Shown here one piece after another: positions 1 to 10,831 of a stretch of 28,684 nucleotides of DNA. Below the pieces are notes generated by a model. The model was not told where the DNA came from. It saw only the letters and a program-made list of their open reading frames with translations, and did no database searches. A program made the position numbers and the translations under genes. Location of the stretch: contig JAYMTF010000887.1 of the NCBI GenBank assembly GCA_036897485.1, positions 1 through 28,684 on the forward strand. The letters run 5' to 3'. Each line of letters opens with the position of its first letter. Within the stretch, counting starts at the first letter, position 1. This stretch comes from Pelargonium nanum (taxonomy: Eukaryota > Streptophyta > Magnoliopsida > Geraniales > Geraniaceae).

Positions 1-149
1 GCATCATATTTGAGCCGGCGGCGGCTGCAGCAGCAGACAAACCTCCGTCAGTTCCCGGCAAGCCGGTGTCCGACGAAGCGAAGCTCGGGAGGCCGAGAAT
101 TTGCTCGAAGAAGTCGTCGTTCGGGGCGTCGGGAGGGTTATTGGCCATG
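1..149 (-). CDS. UNE12: bHLH transcription factor, UNE12/bHLH59-like, N-terminal part only
   Basis: The gene reads leftward from an ATG at 149-147 and leaves the window after 49 codons, so no bHLH domain is visible. The peptide begins MANNPPDAPNDDFFEQILGL, continues with an SFASSDTGLPGTDGGL segment and an alanine run, and ends SNMM. The acidic DDFFEQILGLP motif followed by a Gly/Asp-rich stretch and then a Met pair is the N-terminus I know from the Arabidopsis UNE12 (bHLH59) and bHLH7 subfamily of nuclear transcription factors. It lies head-on to the 3' end of the V-ATPase gene on the same strand, and the neighbour order supports UNE12. Family assignment is from the N-terminal motif only; a related subfamily XI bHLH is the alternative. 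Confidence 0.75.
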
Positions 150-522
150 GTTTGGGGCTTGGACGAACCGAGTCAAGGCGAGTCGAGTTACTGAGTTACA
201 GGTCTCAAGGAGCATCAAATGCAAGAGAGATTGGTTCAGTTTCAGCACAAGAACTGTCTCTTTCTCTCTCTCTCTGGTTTGTGGTTTCGATTTTCTGGTG
301 AAGACAGTACACAGAGGAGAGAGAGAAATGCGGAGAGAGTGAGACAGAGAAGAGAAAGGAACTAAAAATGAAGGTGGCTTTATTCTGGTTAAAAATGGCG
401 CCCTTTGTCTAAAAGGGGCTGCTTTTCGTCGTTATTACATTTGTGCCCTCATTTCCTGACTTTTACTTTTTTGGGGCTTGGTCTAGGCTAGTGTGTAGTG
501 CCTACTATACGGCGTCGTTTTT
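150..522 (-). promoter_or_regulatory. Leader and proximal promoter of the bHLH gene
   Basis: The stretch upstream of the bHLH ATG holds pyrimidine/purine tracts typical of plant leaders: a CT run near 255-280 and GA-rich sequence at 315-360 on the plus strand. At 509-520 the plus strand reads ACGGCGTCGTTT, a near-palindrome found again upstream of two other minus-strand genes here. The transcription start cannot be fixed from sequence. Confidence 0.4.
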
Positions 523-1375
523 AAGCAAATAGCAATGTCGATTGCGAGTAACTTTGGTAGAAGTGAGTGTTCATAAAACAATAAACATAATTTAAAAATA
601 AGTTTTATAAGTTCGGGTATTCAAAAAACACACGTGTTTTTATCAAGTAAATTAAATTTTCATCTATTATTCCGTTTATCACATGCTAATGTATACATAG
701 CGTAAGTTTGTTTTGATCCTCTAGTTTATTTAATGTAACAGTGTTATAAGCACAACCCAACTAATGAAGGTCAGGAGCGTGTTGCCGGCAGAATAATTAA
801 CTTAATATTTTTGGATTAGTCTAAGTATAAATCATCTAAATTATGTCTTCACCCTATATGTGTTGCTCTATATGTATGTTTTAGCGCAGCAAAAATGTGT
901 CAGTGTTGTGCAAAATGGATGAAAAAAGTTACGTAGGTGGGAGATACACGTTATTCTTCTGAGATATACTTGTGCGCGGCACCAAATCTCTCAAGATTAT
1001 GAAACTCATCGAAAAACATGCACTTGTTTCGAAATAGCATTTGGATCTAACTCAAAGTTAATTTTAAATGAAAGAAAAATATAAAAAAATAAAAATGGAT
1101 AATCGTTTTAGAGTGATAAGCCTGCCCAATTATTTTGTGAACCAAACATTCACTCACTAGCGTTTAGTTGTCATCAATAAAAGCTTATTCACACTTACGG
1201 ATGTGTTATTATAAGTTTCCTCCAACCTCTCATAAATTTGTATAAAATACACATAACAAAAGTTACTCTTGATCCAAAAGAAAGAATATAGCAACTTCAA
1301 GCATACGAAGGAAACATGCCAGGAAGGAATGAGACAATACATTATATAATTGTGGAGCATAAATTATACATGTAC
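523..1375. other. Intergenic, AT-rich; distal bHLH promoter and VHA-F 3' flank
   Basis: No coding region or recognisable element is supported here. The right part, roughly 1150-1375, must contain the 3'UTR and poly(A) region of the leftward V-ATPase gene. The small open frame at 1157-1360 is AT-rich, lacks any family motif and is not credible as a gene. Confidence 0.5.
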
Positions 1376-4300
1376 TTAGCGCCTTCCAGATGCAACTGAT
1401 TCAGAAGAGAAGAGGTACTTTACTCGTGAAAGAACTGAATCGTGTGCAGGATCATAAGGATGGTCCTTGGAAGGAATCTCCAAAATTGCTGGCACTGGCT
1501 TGTTATAGCTATCAACCAAAAACCTTATCATATTTGCAACCTGAAAATCAAAAGACGAAAGACACTCATCGATTACCAAACTGAAACTGAAAACACAAGG
1601 CAACATGAAAAACCGCATGGATTAGATCTATGTTATATTGCAGTTGGAAGGTATTACGCATAGCTGCAACATTGTTATTCAGACCCAATAAAAGGTGCAT
1701 AACGGTTTCAGAACTTTAGCTTAATGGGAGCAAACTTACAACTCATTGTGAGCTCAATACAAGCTTAATTAATTACTAATCCATTTCAAACCCGAACATT
1801 GGTAGAAGTTGATGGGATTGAGGGCAATGATGAAAATTTTCTAAACCAATGGTAGCATACTAAAAAAATTAAAACATTAGTGGGGCAAAAATGAAATTTT
1901 TTTAAAAAATAAAGGTATATTTTCAACAACAAAAAATTAGTGGGGGCAGCAGAAAGTAAGAAGTAAGAACTTGTAGATAGAGAGGCAACATTGGATACTT
2001 TATCCAACCGGAACTGCAAATGCATGTCAAAATGGAAAACCATGTGCATTAGATCAACAAAGTTGCTATTCATTCGCCATAGAAGGTGTTGTGGAAGTAA
2101 AAGCTTGTAGGTAGAGGCAAATATTAAATACTTTTCCAAATCAAGTTTCAAATTTCTAAGTGAGGCATTGTCGATATGGTTGTGGAAGACAAGCAATGAA
2201 TCGACTAGGTTCTCTTGAAGACCCACACATTAGTTTGATGTTAAAGGCAAGCGCCAAAGCAAAACTAGTTACTCTTCCAAACCTACATGATAGGCTGATG
2301 ACTCGTGATTTCAGTAAGATAAACCACAACACCTTTCCCGGGATATAGGAGGAATCAGTGGAACCGGTGAAACTACATTTCCTCTTGAAAGTTGAAACAG
2401 ATGTGTGGGAGAGAAGGCTCGTAGTAAATTCGGACATCATGAAAAGTTCTTATTTAACGAAATTATTCAATAGCTCATATGTCCTATCCTATGCGAATCA
2501 ATTTCTTTTTAGGAATAAATTATTCAGTGCAAGCTCCATCAAGATACCTAATCGAAGCCGAGCACCCTCCCTTCGGCCCTTCCTGCTTCAGTGGTATATG
2601 GTAAATCATTCTTGCGTCACCGACCTTATTAACAATGACCAAGGGTTCAAGTCCCATTAGAGAGGATCATAGAGAGACTAGCGTTTGGCAGATTTACTTT
2701 TTGTTAATAAATTGAGAAGAACATTGTTCCGCCCATTGACTTTTGAGATGTCCCAACTGCCGACTGACCAAGCCACTGGACTACAATGCTAGAAAATTAG
2801 AACAAACCTTTATAACTAATATAAAAAGAATTTTTGCTCAGGCACACTCCTTAAGTTTTATGAATGTAATTCTTTATTTACGCGAGTGAGTGTAATGTTT
2901 TCCTTGCATTTTTGTCCCAAAATAAGTAGCATGTTTCTTTTTAGAAAGTTAGTCATTATGCATGAAATACCAATAGTATCCCTATAACAAGTTAGTTGGT
3001 ATCCATTCAATTTGTAACAATACACGTTTTGGGGGATACAAGTGGAAATGCAATACACTAACTAATTTCTTTTTAATTTTTCTCAAAATAAAATGTCAGG
3101 ACACTTATTTTGAGACAAAGGGAGTAGTTGGTTAGTTACTCAAAGACCTCTTTTCCCATGTTTATTCCCATAAATACTGAATTTGCATCCACATAATTTC
3201 GTTCTCGGCTAATAAGAGCTGAATTAGTCACCTAATGTGCCCAAAGAATATGATAGGGTAGAAGAAAGAACTTACAAATTGACTTATCAGCACAACTGCG
3301 ATATCCTCCCTTGTTGTGAACTCTTTAAATGCATCTTCAATTTGCTTAACAGTTGTTTCTAAGCAACATAAGCAAAACAATTCTCATTTAGAATAAAGTA
3401 TAATATATAAAAATCACCAAAAAATCAACAGAGATATAAAAAGAAATACTTCATTCTGCAACCAAGGAAACTATAGAATCCGATGAAAGTTGTTGCAATC
3501 CTGTATGATTGTTAAGTTATAATTATCCTTCCTTTACACCCTTTTCTTGGCATACAAATGAAACTTGGGCAACTACTACATCTTATTCCCTCCCATTACT
3601 CGGAAAACAAATAAAAACAAGAGCTTATTTAATATGACTTTAAAATGTGCACCCTAGATGGAGTAAGTTTCATTTTGGTTTAATAATATCTAACAATATT
3701 ATCATTTTATTAACTTGTTTCAAAGAGTCCAAGGGACAATACAGATTCCTTAAATTGTACTTATCCAAAATAAAAAGGATAGATATGTTAGAGAGAGATG
3801 TACACAGAGCATGTTGAACTTGCTCTCTTTAGCTGTGAAGTTTGTTATATCAGATTTTAACTTATCCTGTTTCCCATCGTCAGTTAAATAGTTGCATCTA
3901 ATATTACTCAAAAAATCAAATCCATACGATAGAAATAGACTTTAGCATGGATACATCATAGAGGAATTGGCCTATAAGAAAATTATATAGGAATTAAGAG
4001 AGGCAAAGGGCATACTTGAGTCCACAATAAGGTAATTTGTCTTTCTTCGCAAGTCAACATTACCCACTCCAGCCAGCAGAAAACCAACTACTGTGTCCTG
4101 TGTCAAATGAATTACAATCAAATGTTGCTCCAAGGCAAGCATCCTGCATGGTAAATAATTACCCAATGGAGAATATGTCTAACATATAATTCGTAAGACC
4201 AATTCATAGAATAATGTGAATAAGATGCAATTTGTTATAAACACACGTAGTGTTGTGCCAACCATCTACCACTGCAAGTCACTGATATGAACAGTTATTC

Positions 4301-4749
4301 AGCTTCTTCTGGTCTTTTTGGATTCTTGTATTTGATTTGAAATTCTAGATTTGAGCTCATCAAATCCAATGCTTGGATGCACACAGAATTTGGATTTGGA
4401 TTCAGATATGGCTCAAATCCAATAGAATTCAAAATATGCCTAGAACATGGATTTCAAAAGACAACTCTTACCGTGTCAATTGAATATACATGGATTCCCA
4501 AAAATTAGATTTGAATTTGAAAAAAATATATGAAAGCCCAAATTTCAAATCAAATCCAACAATCCAATCGCAACCTTACACAATTACCATCCATTGAACC
4601 TGCAAGTAATGTATGTCTACAAAACAATCTACAAACTAATTTCCACTTCGGATCTATTATAAGCAGAAATAACATTTGTTCTTTACCTCATCTGCAATCA
4701 TAGCAATCATTGCAGACTGGTTAGTTCGGATCTGAGCTCTATTGGCCAT
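1376..4749 (-). CDS. VHA-F: V-type proton ATPase subunit F
   Basis: Four coding exons: 4749-4687, 4097-4016, 3358-3276 and 1540-1376, joined by GT-AG introns of 589, 657 and 1735 bp. Phases match exactly and give 130 aa (Arabidopsis VHA-F is about 128). Landmarks in order are [47 protein letters not shown], a [20 protein letters not shown] segment, [40 protein letters not shown] and the C-terminal YLFSSES. Subunit F is a small soluble Rossmann-like subunit of the central stalk of the V1 sector. It turns with subunit D and couples ATP hydrolysis to proton pumping across tonoplast and Golgi/TGN membranes. A non-coding leader exon lies upstream at about 6051-6150. The large last intron has collected transposon debris. 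Identity is secure. Confidence 0.96.
1715..1950 (+). repeat. Dispersed repeat copy in VHA-F intron 3
   Basis: This segment shares a series of blocks with 19200-19400 in the same orientation: an acttta/ttaacttagtggg-like start, CCAATACAAGCTTAATTA or its close variant, CATTGGTAGAAGTTGATGGG, and a later aattagtggggg block. The class is unclear. The GTGGGGGCAAA-type tail is common in plant genomes next to transposable elements. Both copies lie antisense in introns. Confidence 0.55.
1951..2450. repeat. Unrecognised decayed sequence with a degenerate two-copy internal repeat
   Basis: Within VHA-F intron 3, a block starting CTTGTAGATAGAGAGGCAAC at 1970 recurs as CTTGTAGGTAGAGGCAAATA at 2104, a period of about 134 bp with many differences. 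The open frames on both strands here have no recognisable domain. I regard this as transposon remnant of unknown class rather than an intronic gene. Confidence 0.3.
2585..2800. repeat. Possible tRNA-related (SINE-like) fragments
   Basis: The plus strand holds a GGTTCAAGTCC motif at about 2644-2654, close to a Pol III B-box (GGTTCRANNCC), with a weak A-box-like CAGTGGTATATGG some 50 bp upstream. On the minus strand, 2783-2773 reads TAGTCCAGTGG, a very good A-box, but I see no matching B-box. This looks like debris of one or two SINEs, not a tRNA gene; no cloverleaf can be folded by eye. Confidence 0.25.
2908..3127. mobile_element. Stowaway-like MITE, left end degenerate
   Basis: The right end reads GGACACTTATTTTGAGACAAAG followed by GGGAGTA, the familiar plant MITE end (reverse complement TACTCCCT...CAAAATAAGTGTCC). 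The left end near 2910 still shows TTGTCCCAAAATAAGT and the internal TTTTTAGAAAGTTAGT block. Its length of about 218 bp and its internal blocks match the better preserved copy at 12653-12865. It is non-coding and sits in VHA-F intron 3. Confidence 0.65.
4318..4567. mobile_element. MITE with about 30-bp terminal inverted repeats
   Basis: The left end is TTGGATTCTTGTATTTGATT followed by TGAAATT. The reverse complement of the right end is TTGGATTGTTGGATTTGATT followed by TGAAATT. The two arms match over about 27 bases with a few differences and enclose 250 bp of non-coding AT-rich DNA in VHA-F intron 1. I could not see a clear target-site duplication, so the superfamily is undetermined. Confidence 0.6.
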
Positions 4750-4889
4750 TGTAGACAAATAAAGACTGCCACAGAAGAGAAAAGAAATTGTATTTAGATG
4801 CCAAGAACTTTTTATGCCACTCTATCTACGAAGTGATATGAACAATTGAACTGAACTAAAACTGAATCTAAAGATACAGATGAATTAAA

Positions 4890-6022
4890 TCATAGCAATC
4901 AATGTGTTCTGTAAAGGTTGAAACATGTTTTGAATATTGAATTCAAATGCTACAATCTAAATTTCAGCTTTATTATTCGAAATCAAAGAATCAAACAGCT
5001 TGTAAATCAGAATCAACCAATACAAATCATGATTGTTTCTAAAATCTTCTCGGTTTTCTACTCGACTGCGCTCTGATTAATTTATGGAATCAACACACAC
5101 ACATACAATAGCGAGATTCAAAGTTTCCCTCAATTTCCCCACTATTTCTCAGCAACCAAAGAATTGTGTTCAGTAATGGTGAAAATATGTTCTGAATGAT
5201 GAATTCAAAAGCTACAAATCTAAATTGTAGCTTCTCATTCGAAATCAAAGTAACAATCAGCATGTGAATCAAAATCAACCAATACAAATCATGATTGTTT
5301 CCAAAGTCTTCTCGATTTTCCACTCGATCGTGCTTTAACTGGTTTCCGCAATCAAAACATACATACATACATACATACATACATACATACATACATACAT
5401 ACATACATACATACAACAGCTAGATTCAAAATTTCCTTCAATTTTTCCACTATTTCTCACCAACCAAACAGCTTGTAGATCAGAACAGTGAATTGTGTTC
5501 TGTAATAGTGAAAATATGTTCTGAATGATGAGTTCAAAAGGTACAAATCTAAATTTTAGCTTCTCATTCAAAATCAAAGTAACAATCAGCTTGTAAATCA
5601 AAATCAAACTATACAAATCCTGCTTGTTTCCAAAGTCTTCTTGATTCGATCACACTCTAATTGGTTTCTGAAATCAAAACATACACACGCACAACAGCTA
5701 GATTCAAAATTTCCTTCAACTTTCTCACTATTTCTCAGCAACTAAACAGCTCGTAAACCAGGATAGTGAATTGTGTTCTGTAACGGTAAAAACACGTTCT
5801 GAATAGTGAATTCAAAAGCTACAAATCTAAATTTTAGCTTCTGACTCAAAATCAAAGTAACAAACAGCTTGTATAAATCGTGAATGTTTCTTGAATATTC
5901 TCGAATTCCACTCGATCGCGCTCTGATTAATTTCCGGAATCATAGCACACACACACACGACTGAGAGATTCGAAGTTATCTTCAATTTTCCCGCTGTTTC
6001 TCAGCAACCAAACAGATTACAT
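4890..6022. repeat. Four degenerate tandem units inside the VHA-F leader intron
   Basis: A unit of about 260-330 bp recurs four times. The marker tgtgttc[t/a] falls at 4903, 5165, 5494 and 5772. The marker CTCGA(C/T)(T/C)G(C/T)GCT or its variant falls near 5061, 5323, 5645 and 5911. Each unit also carries a GAATTCAAAAGCTACAAATC block, an AATCAAAGTAACAAACAG-type block and a CA- or CATA-rich microsatellite. Units differ by substitutions and mainly by microsatellite length, so the array is not very recent. Confidence 0.85.
5357..5414. repeat. (ACAT)n microsatellite
   Basis: About 14.5 uninterrupted copies of ACAT expand the short CA-rich stretch found in every tandem unit of the VHA-F leader intron. 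It creates spurious MYVC-repeat reading frames on the minus strand, which are not genes. The run is likely length-polymorphic. Confidence 0.95.
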
Positions 6023-6050
6023 AAGTAGATCGTCGAAAAAAATTGCGTAC

Positions 6051-6195
6051 CTGTGTAGCTTTTGCCTTTTGAGCGTTCGAAGAAGCAATCAGTTCTGGTG
6101 ATGAATTTGCTACTCTCTGAAACCAATCTCCTCTCTCTCTCTCTCTCTAAACGTATACGACTGGTGTCGTCTGTTAATACGACGCCGTTTCAGTT
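6051..6195 (-). promoter_or_regulatory. VHA-F leader exon and core promoter
   Basis: The minus strand shows a (GA)n tract at 6148-6128 running into a leader exon of roughly 75-100 nt that ends at the 6051/6050 splice site. Immediately upstream, at 6190-6179, the gene strand reads AAACGGCGTCGT, the motif shared with two other minus-strand promoters in the window. The exact start site is not determined. Confidence 0.5.
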
Positions 6196-7375
6196 TGCAT
6201 GTTTAGCCCAATTAGTATGGGCTGGGCCTAGTAGGCTTTAACTGGGACACAAGTTGGGTGGGCTTTGATTTCAGCCCATTTTGAATTTCTTCTGAGTTTT
6301 CGATTAAACAATTAAATAATTTTTTGTTTACTGAAAATTCACAAATTTACTTACACATGTTTGAATTTGAGGAGTCTTACTTGTACAAATTCCAAACTCT
6401 TGTACAAAAAGTAGCCATCCTTCTTTTATAAATGTCGGCCAACACAATTGTTATTTTATACTCATCTATCCAAAGTAAATAAATAATAGGCATATATTCT
6501 AATCTTATCTTAACTGATACTTGATTTTTCGATTTAATTCAAGTTGAAAGGTAGATGAGCACAAAAGAAACAAAATACTTATTTTCGAACAATTATTCCC
6601 TTGTGTGATGAACTTGCTAGGTCCCACTACACGTATCACAATGGACTTCCCATCTCCTCACACTAAGCACATTTAGATATCATCATGCCATAACGGTCCA
6701 TAAAGAGTGACACAAGAGCGAGTTAAGAATATCAACCACACATGACCCTATGAGAACACATCATCCTTACAAATAGTGAAAGTGAAAGAGATAATAATTA
6801 AATTTTTAAAGATTATGTTGATATAATAAGGTATCTAATTTGGGCTTTATAGAGGGTTCAACTAGATAAAACCTTGTTTTTGGAGATCTAAGTGTGAATG
6901 AATAAGGGAAGAAGTTTTCGAAGTGTTCAATGGGGAGTTTTAGAGTAACATTTAAAAGGAAGATGAAATCTATTTCAAAATAAGTGTGTCTTTATCACAA
7001 AAGTTCGTATGAAAGTGAGTTTCAAACGTGTTAGATCGTGTTCGCGACAATCGTATCTTGTCTGCTCAACTTATTTGCTTATCGTGTTTGTGTTTCAATG
7101 TAGAATTTGCTCAAAAGATTAGTGGGTCCCACTTTAATGTTACTCTCCATATTTATATGTCCAACTAAAACAGAACACGCAATCATGTAAGTTTCAGTTC
7201 ACCAAACCCACCTATAGATCATCGACACGTGTCCAAAAAGCACAGCCACACCTCCAATACAACACGTGTCAAGATCTCATTGACGGTCCACCGTAGCCTC
7301 CAGAGCACTCGCCTTTTTCTCACCAACAAATCCTTAAATTTACAGTGAGTCCACGAGCGATCCCAAATCAAAGCA
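6196..7375. promoter_or_regulatory. Divergent intergenic promoter region (VHA-F and bZIP)
   Basis: This 1.2-kb gap separates the leftward VHA-F and the rightward bZIP gene. Two G-box/ABRE-type sites lie near the bZIP: GACACGTGTC at 7224-7233 and ACACGTGTC at 7262-7270, about 110-150 bp upstream of its ATG. Around 7025-7095 there is a CGTGTT-rich stretch resembling the dispersed repeat seen elsewhere. No open frame here is credible. Confidence 0.5.
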
Positions 7376-10300
7376 ATGATTAATTCGAACTGGTCCGGTC
7401 CGTCGCCGGCGGCCGCCGCTACGGCGGCGCCGATAATGATCCGCAGCGAAACGGAACTAGAATTGGAGAGGTTCTTCGGTGACGTGTCACCTCCGGCCGC
7501 CGGCTGCGTGGCGGCGCCGTCGACCTCAGCGGCGTCGCAACTGTCGACCACGAAGCTCGATGATCGCGACGACGAGGTCGTGGCGATCGAGAAGCCTCCG
7601 ACGACGATGGATCTTTCTTCAAAGGCTAAGATTGAGTCAGATGAGTATCGCCGGTTTCTGAAGAACAAGCTTGCTCTGGAGTGTGCAGCTTACGCGCTTA
7701 GGGTTTTGCTCTCTCACTTTATTTCAATTGTTCTCTGCTATAACGATCCATGACTGTTGATGATGCTGCAGGAACCTTCTGTGAAGCCTGGAGATTCGAA
7801 TTATTTAGCTAAAAACCAGTTGCAGGTTCCAATTTCTGTCCAATTTGAAGATCAGGGTATTTGCGCTGAAAGATATATTTTTCAATTTTTTTTAGTTTGT
7901 TGAAAATTAGTATTTTTGGTATAGCATGCAATTTTTAGGATGAATTTGAAGTAGGTATGATCTGAGATGGGTGTTTGAATTTTAGTTCATTGATGTATTC
8001 AATATCTACTTTCTCGTAAATGAATTATATTTTGAATTACCAATATCATTCATAATGTAAATTAGATATAATCAATTGAGCTTTTAAGGTAATGTGAAAC
8101 ACTAAATATATTGTTCTTAACATTTTTTTAGATGGATGGAGTATTTGATAATGGTACAATTGAGAAAGTTAATGTGTGGATCTAAACTCCTAATCTGATA
8201 TGGCCCAAATGGGTGTATGAGTTTGAGTTCATCTATGTATTCAACTTGCTGTAATGGGAAAAAGATTAGTAAAAGAAATAGTGTGTTATTAATGCCTACG
8301 AAACATGTTCAAAACGGCCCAATGTGTGTCCCTAACATAGACTGAGATTCTGTTTTGTGTAGTGGATGCTATTTGGTAGGGGACGATATTTTTGGATACA
8401 TTAGCTTTATAGTTTATCTCTTGTCTGTTCACTTGACATAATAGTTGAAATGTACCAAGTTCATGAAAATGTCACAATACTTGGGGACATTAAGTTCATG
8501 TTAATGATCCTTGTCATTGGGTTGAATGAAAAGCAACTAGGTTAACATGTATGTTTCATGCAATAGTAACTAGAATGTTCTTCAATCTATGTTGCTGTTT
8601 TTTTGGTGGTTCAACCGTGCTTTTGTGTGTTTGTGGCAACACTAAGAATGAGACCATTCCAGCATGAGTTTGGATAGTTTCAATCGAAGATAAGATGTAG
8701 GAAAACCATTTGAAGATTGAAGTAGTTTGGTTTGGACACATGCAGTGCGGGGAGGTTATTGAACCCGTAAAGAAAGGTGTGAGAACTAGGTTAGGAGACA
8801 TTAAAAGAGTTAGTGGTAGGCTTTAGTAAGTTGGAAAGAAGTAATTAGAAAATATATGAAAGCATTTGGCTTACCAGAGGAGATAGCATTAGATATGATG
8901 AAGTGGAGTAGGAGATTATGACCAGAAGAAACTAAGGAGTTTTGCTAAAGGATTCATGTAGTTGGCCTTGACATTCTTTGGAAAATGGTTTTGTTGTCGA
9001 TTGTGACATATACCGAGAGCCAAGCCTAGTTAATATCAAACCGTGAGAAAGTAGTGATCATCGGGTTTAGTAAAACAGTTCTAGTTAACAAAAGGGTTCT
9101 TAGTTCTTTTGATACTCCTTGGAAATGATAGGTAAAGTTTCATTTTTCTACTATAAAACTTGAAATCATTTTGCTATTTCTTTCCTCCCTCTTCCCGTGT
9201 TCGTTAGTTTCTTTACCATTGGATTTACCTGGTTAGTCTATCTTGTCTTCACACTTTTAATCTGCCTCTCACTCTTCAACCTTAATCTTCTTATCTTTAT
9301 GAATACGATGACATCATTGACGTGTATGGATCTTAACAATTATAGGTACTGGTCCTGCTTTTTCGATGGCACAGAATGAAGCTCCTCGTGAACCTTTTGG
9401 CATTTCTACATTACCCGATATGCAGAATAAACAAGTTAGGCAAACAACAAGCGAGTCATCTAGAGAAGAGTCAGATGATGAACTTGAACGAGACACAGAA
9501 ACAACCGACAATTTGGGTCCTCAAGATGTAAAACGTGCCAGGAGGTATCCATATTGTTTGAGTTCCTTCTGCAATGATGTGTGTTTTGTTTCAACTTTCA
9601 AAAATCTCTGTTAGTGAACTTGCCATGGAAACTCAGGAGTGGGGAACCATTACTTTACCCTTATACTTCATTTAAGAACATAGTCAGCAAACTGATAAAC
9701 AGTATCCATTTGCAAGTTAGCATATGTACGGACTAATTTTTTGATGGTGGTTTAGGATGCGTTCGAATAGAGAATCAGCTAGGCGTTCTAGAAGGAGAAA
9801 ACAAGCACTACTGAGCGAACTCGAAGAACAGGTTCTGTCAGACTCTCCTTGTATATAACCATCTTTGACCATTTACGAAAAAAGAAAAGTTTCATGAAGT
9901 CTGTGCAATGTCTATAGGTCGAGGAACTGAGGAAGGATAAAAATGCGTTATTACAGCGTCAAAACAGCTGGAACCGCAAGTATGGTGATGCTACTGTTGA
10001 GCATAGAATTTTAAATGCTGAAATTGAGGCTTTAAGAGCAAAGGTAAGGTGTTCATCAAACATTCTGCTATGTTATTATTGGTCTGTTATGAAATTGAGA
10101 CCCCTAATTGTGCATGTGTAGAGTCCATTGATAAAAGAAAAATATGAGGCTCGCACGTGAGGGGTAGCGTTGAAGTGGTGATTAAATCCCATGTAGGAAA
10201 AAATAGAAAACGAATGAGGAATATATAAAGGTACAAATGAAACCCTTCTAATAAGGTTGACTTTCTAGTAGTGGAAGATCAAGTCATTATCTGTAGTCCA

Positions 10301-10831
10301 ACTTCATAGTCGAGAAGCATTATATAAGATGGGATGGGATGGAAAAGAAAGCGAGTTGCGGATTCATGTAGTCAACTCTTAACATTGTTTGAAAAACGAC
10401 TTGAATGTCATTAGTTCAGTTATGGATAAGAAGCGATGCTATATAATGGTGAATTTTTGTAGGTGAGGATGTCCGAAGAACAGGTCAAGCAAGTGTCCGG
10501 AGGGTACAACCCGTCATTTCTAGCAATGCCTAAAGGACCCTTAGCAATGCAAACAAACACAGATCCGGTCTTTCACCACTCAATGTCGGGTATTACTCAT
10601 AATCACCAAAGATTTGATGGTCTCCATAGCAACAACACAGTTTCTTTCGCTGCAAACCAGCAGAATGGTAGTGTAGGGAACATCATGGAGGAAAACTCGG
10701 GAATGCAGCGCGTGGGTAACGTACACGCACAGCACACGCAAAAGCAAATAGGCGCCGGTTCTACTCCAAGTCGAGGCATGCCTGGCTGGGACCTTCCCGG
10801 GGCACATACGAACAATAACAGGCAAAATTAA
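7376..10831 (+). CDS. Group C bZIP transcription factor, bZIP10/bZIP25-like
   Basis: Six exons: 7376-7702, 7772-7856, 9346-9544, 9756-9831, 9918-10043 and 10463-10831, all GT-AG with consistent phase, encode 393 aa. The N-terminal part has MIRSETELELERFFGDV and DEYRRFLKNKLALECA, conserved group C segments. An acidic Ser-rich stretch (SESSREESDDELERD type) precedes the bZIP. The basic region has N208 and R216 in N-x7-R spacing (RMRSNRESARRSRRRK, 204-219). The zipper d positions are L226, L233, L240, W247, A254, L261 and L268. The family binds ACGT-core sites such as G-boxes as dimers with group S1 partners, and acts in seed, amino-acid, stress and defence-related transcription. The C-terminus is Asn/Gln-rich. 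It is 3'-to-3' with GCN5, as bZIP25 and GCN5 are neighbours in Arabidopsis. The N-terminal segment before MIRS is the least certain part. Confidence 0.93.
8580..9010 (+). mobile_element. Decayed RTE-type LINE fragment in bZIP intron 2
   Basis: Broken plus-strand frames recover the C-terminal tail of plant RTE-like reverse transcriptases: a CGNTKNE-like piece, SIEDKM.ENHLK, WFGHMQ, then a region like GLPEEIALDMMKWSRR and a final RIHV-like block. Stop codons and frameshifts are frequent. It lies in the 1489-bp second intron, in the same orientation as the gene. Confidence 0.6.
10120..10440 (+). mobile_element. Small repeat remnants in bZIP intron 5
   Basis: A GCGGATTCATGTAGTCAACT block near 10358 matches AAGGATTCATGTAGTTGGCC near 8951 in the LINE fragment of intron 2, so a LINE tail is likely. 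Just upstream, GTGGTGATTAAATCCCATGT resembles a widespread plant repeat end of uncertain class. Nothing here is coding. Confidence 0.4.

Larger units (their letters stand above)
4766..6050 (-). other. 5'UTR intron of VHA-F
   Basis: On the minus strand a leader exon ends ...GCTACACAG at 6051, followed by GTACGC at 6050. An acceptor TCTGTGGCAG at 4766 precedes the last leader segment, which reads TCTTTATTTGTCTACA before the ATG at 4749. The 1285-bp intron is therefore inferred from splice signals and from the proximity of a CT-rich leader. Leader introns of this kind in plant housekeeping genes can raise expression; whether this one does is inference. Confidence 0.65.

Noticed and set aside
2156..2660. 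Open frames of 62-100 codons on both strands in VHA-F intron 3
   Set aside because: No domain, no start context, and the surrounding sequence is repeat debris; treated as unrecognised intronic sequence.
5090..5616. Open frames on the minus strand with MYVC repeats
   Set aside because: They are translations of the (ACAT)n microsatellite and of the tandem units in the VHA-F leader intron; no protein family fits.
7219..7668. 149-codon minus-strand frame over the start of the bZIP
   Set aside because: It is antisense to GC-rich bZIP exon 1; the plus-strand frame has group C motifs and joins the bZIP domain in phase.
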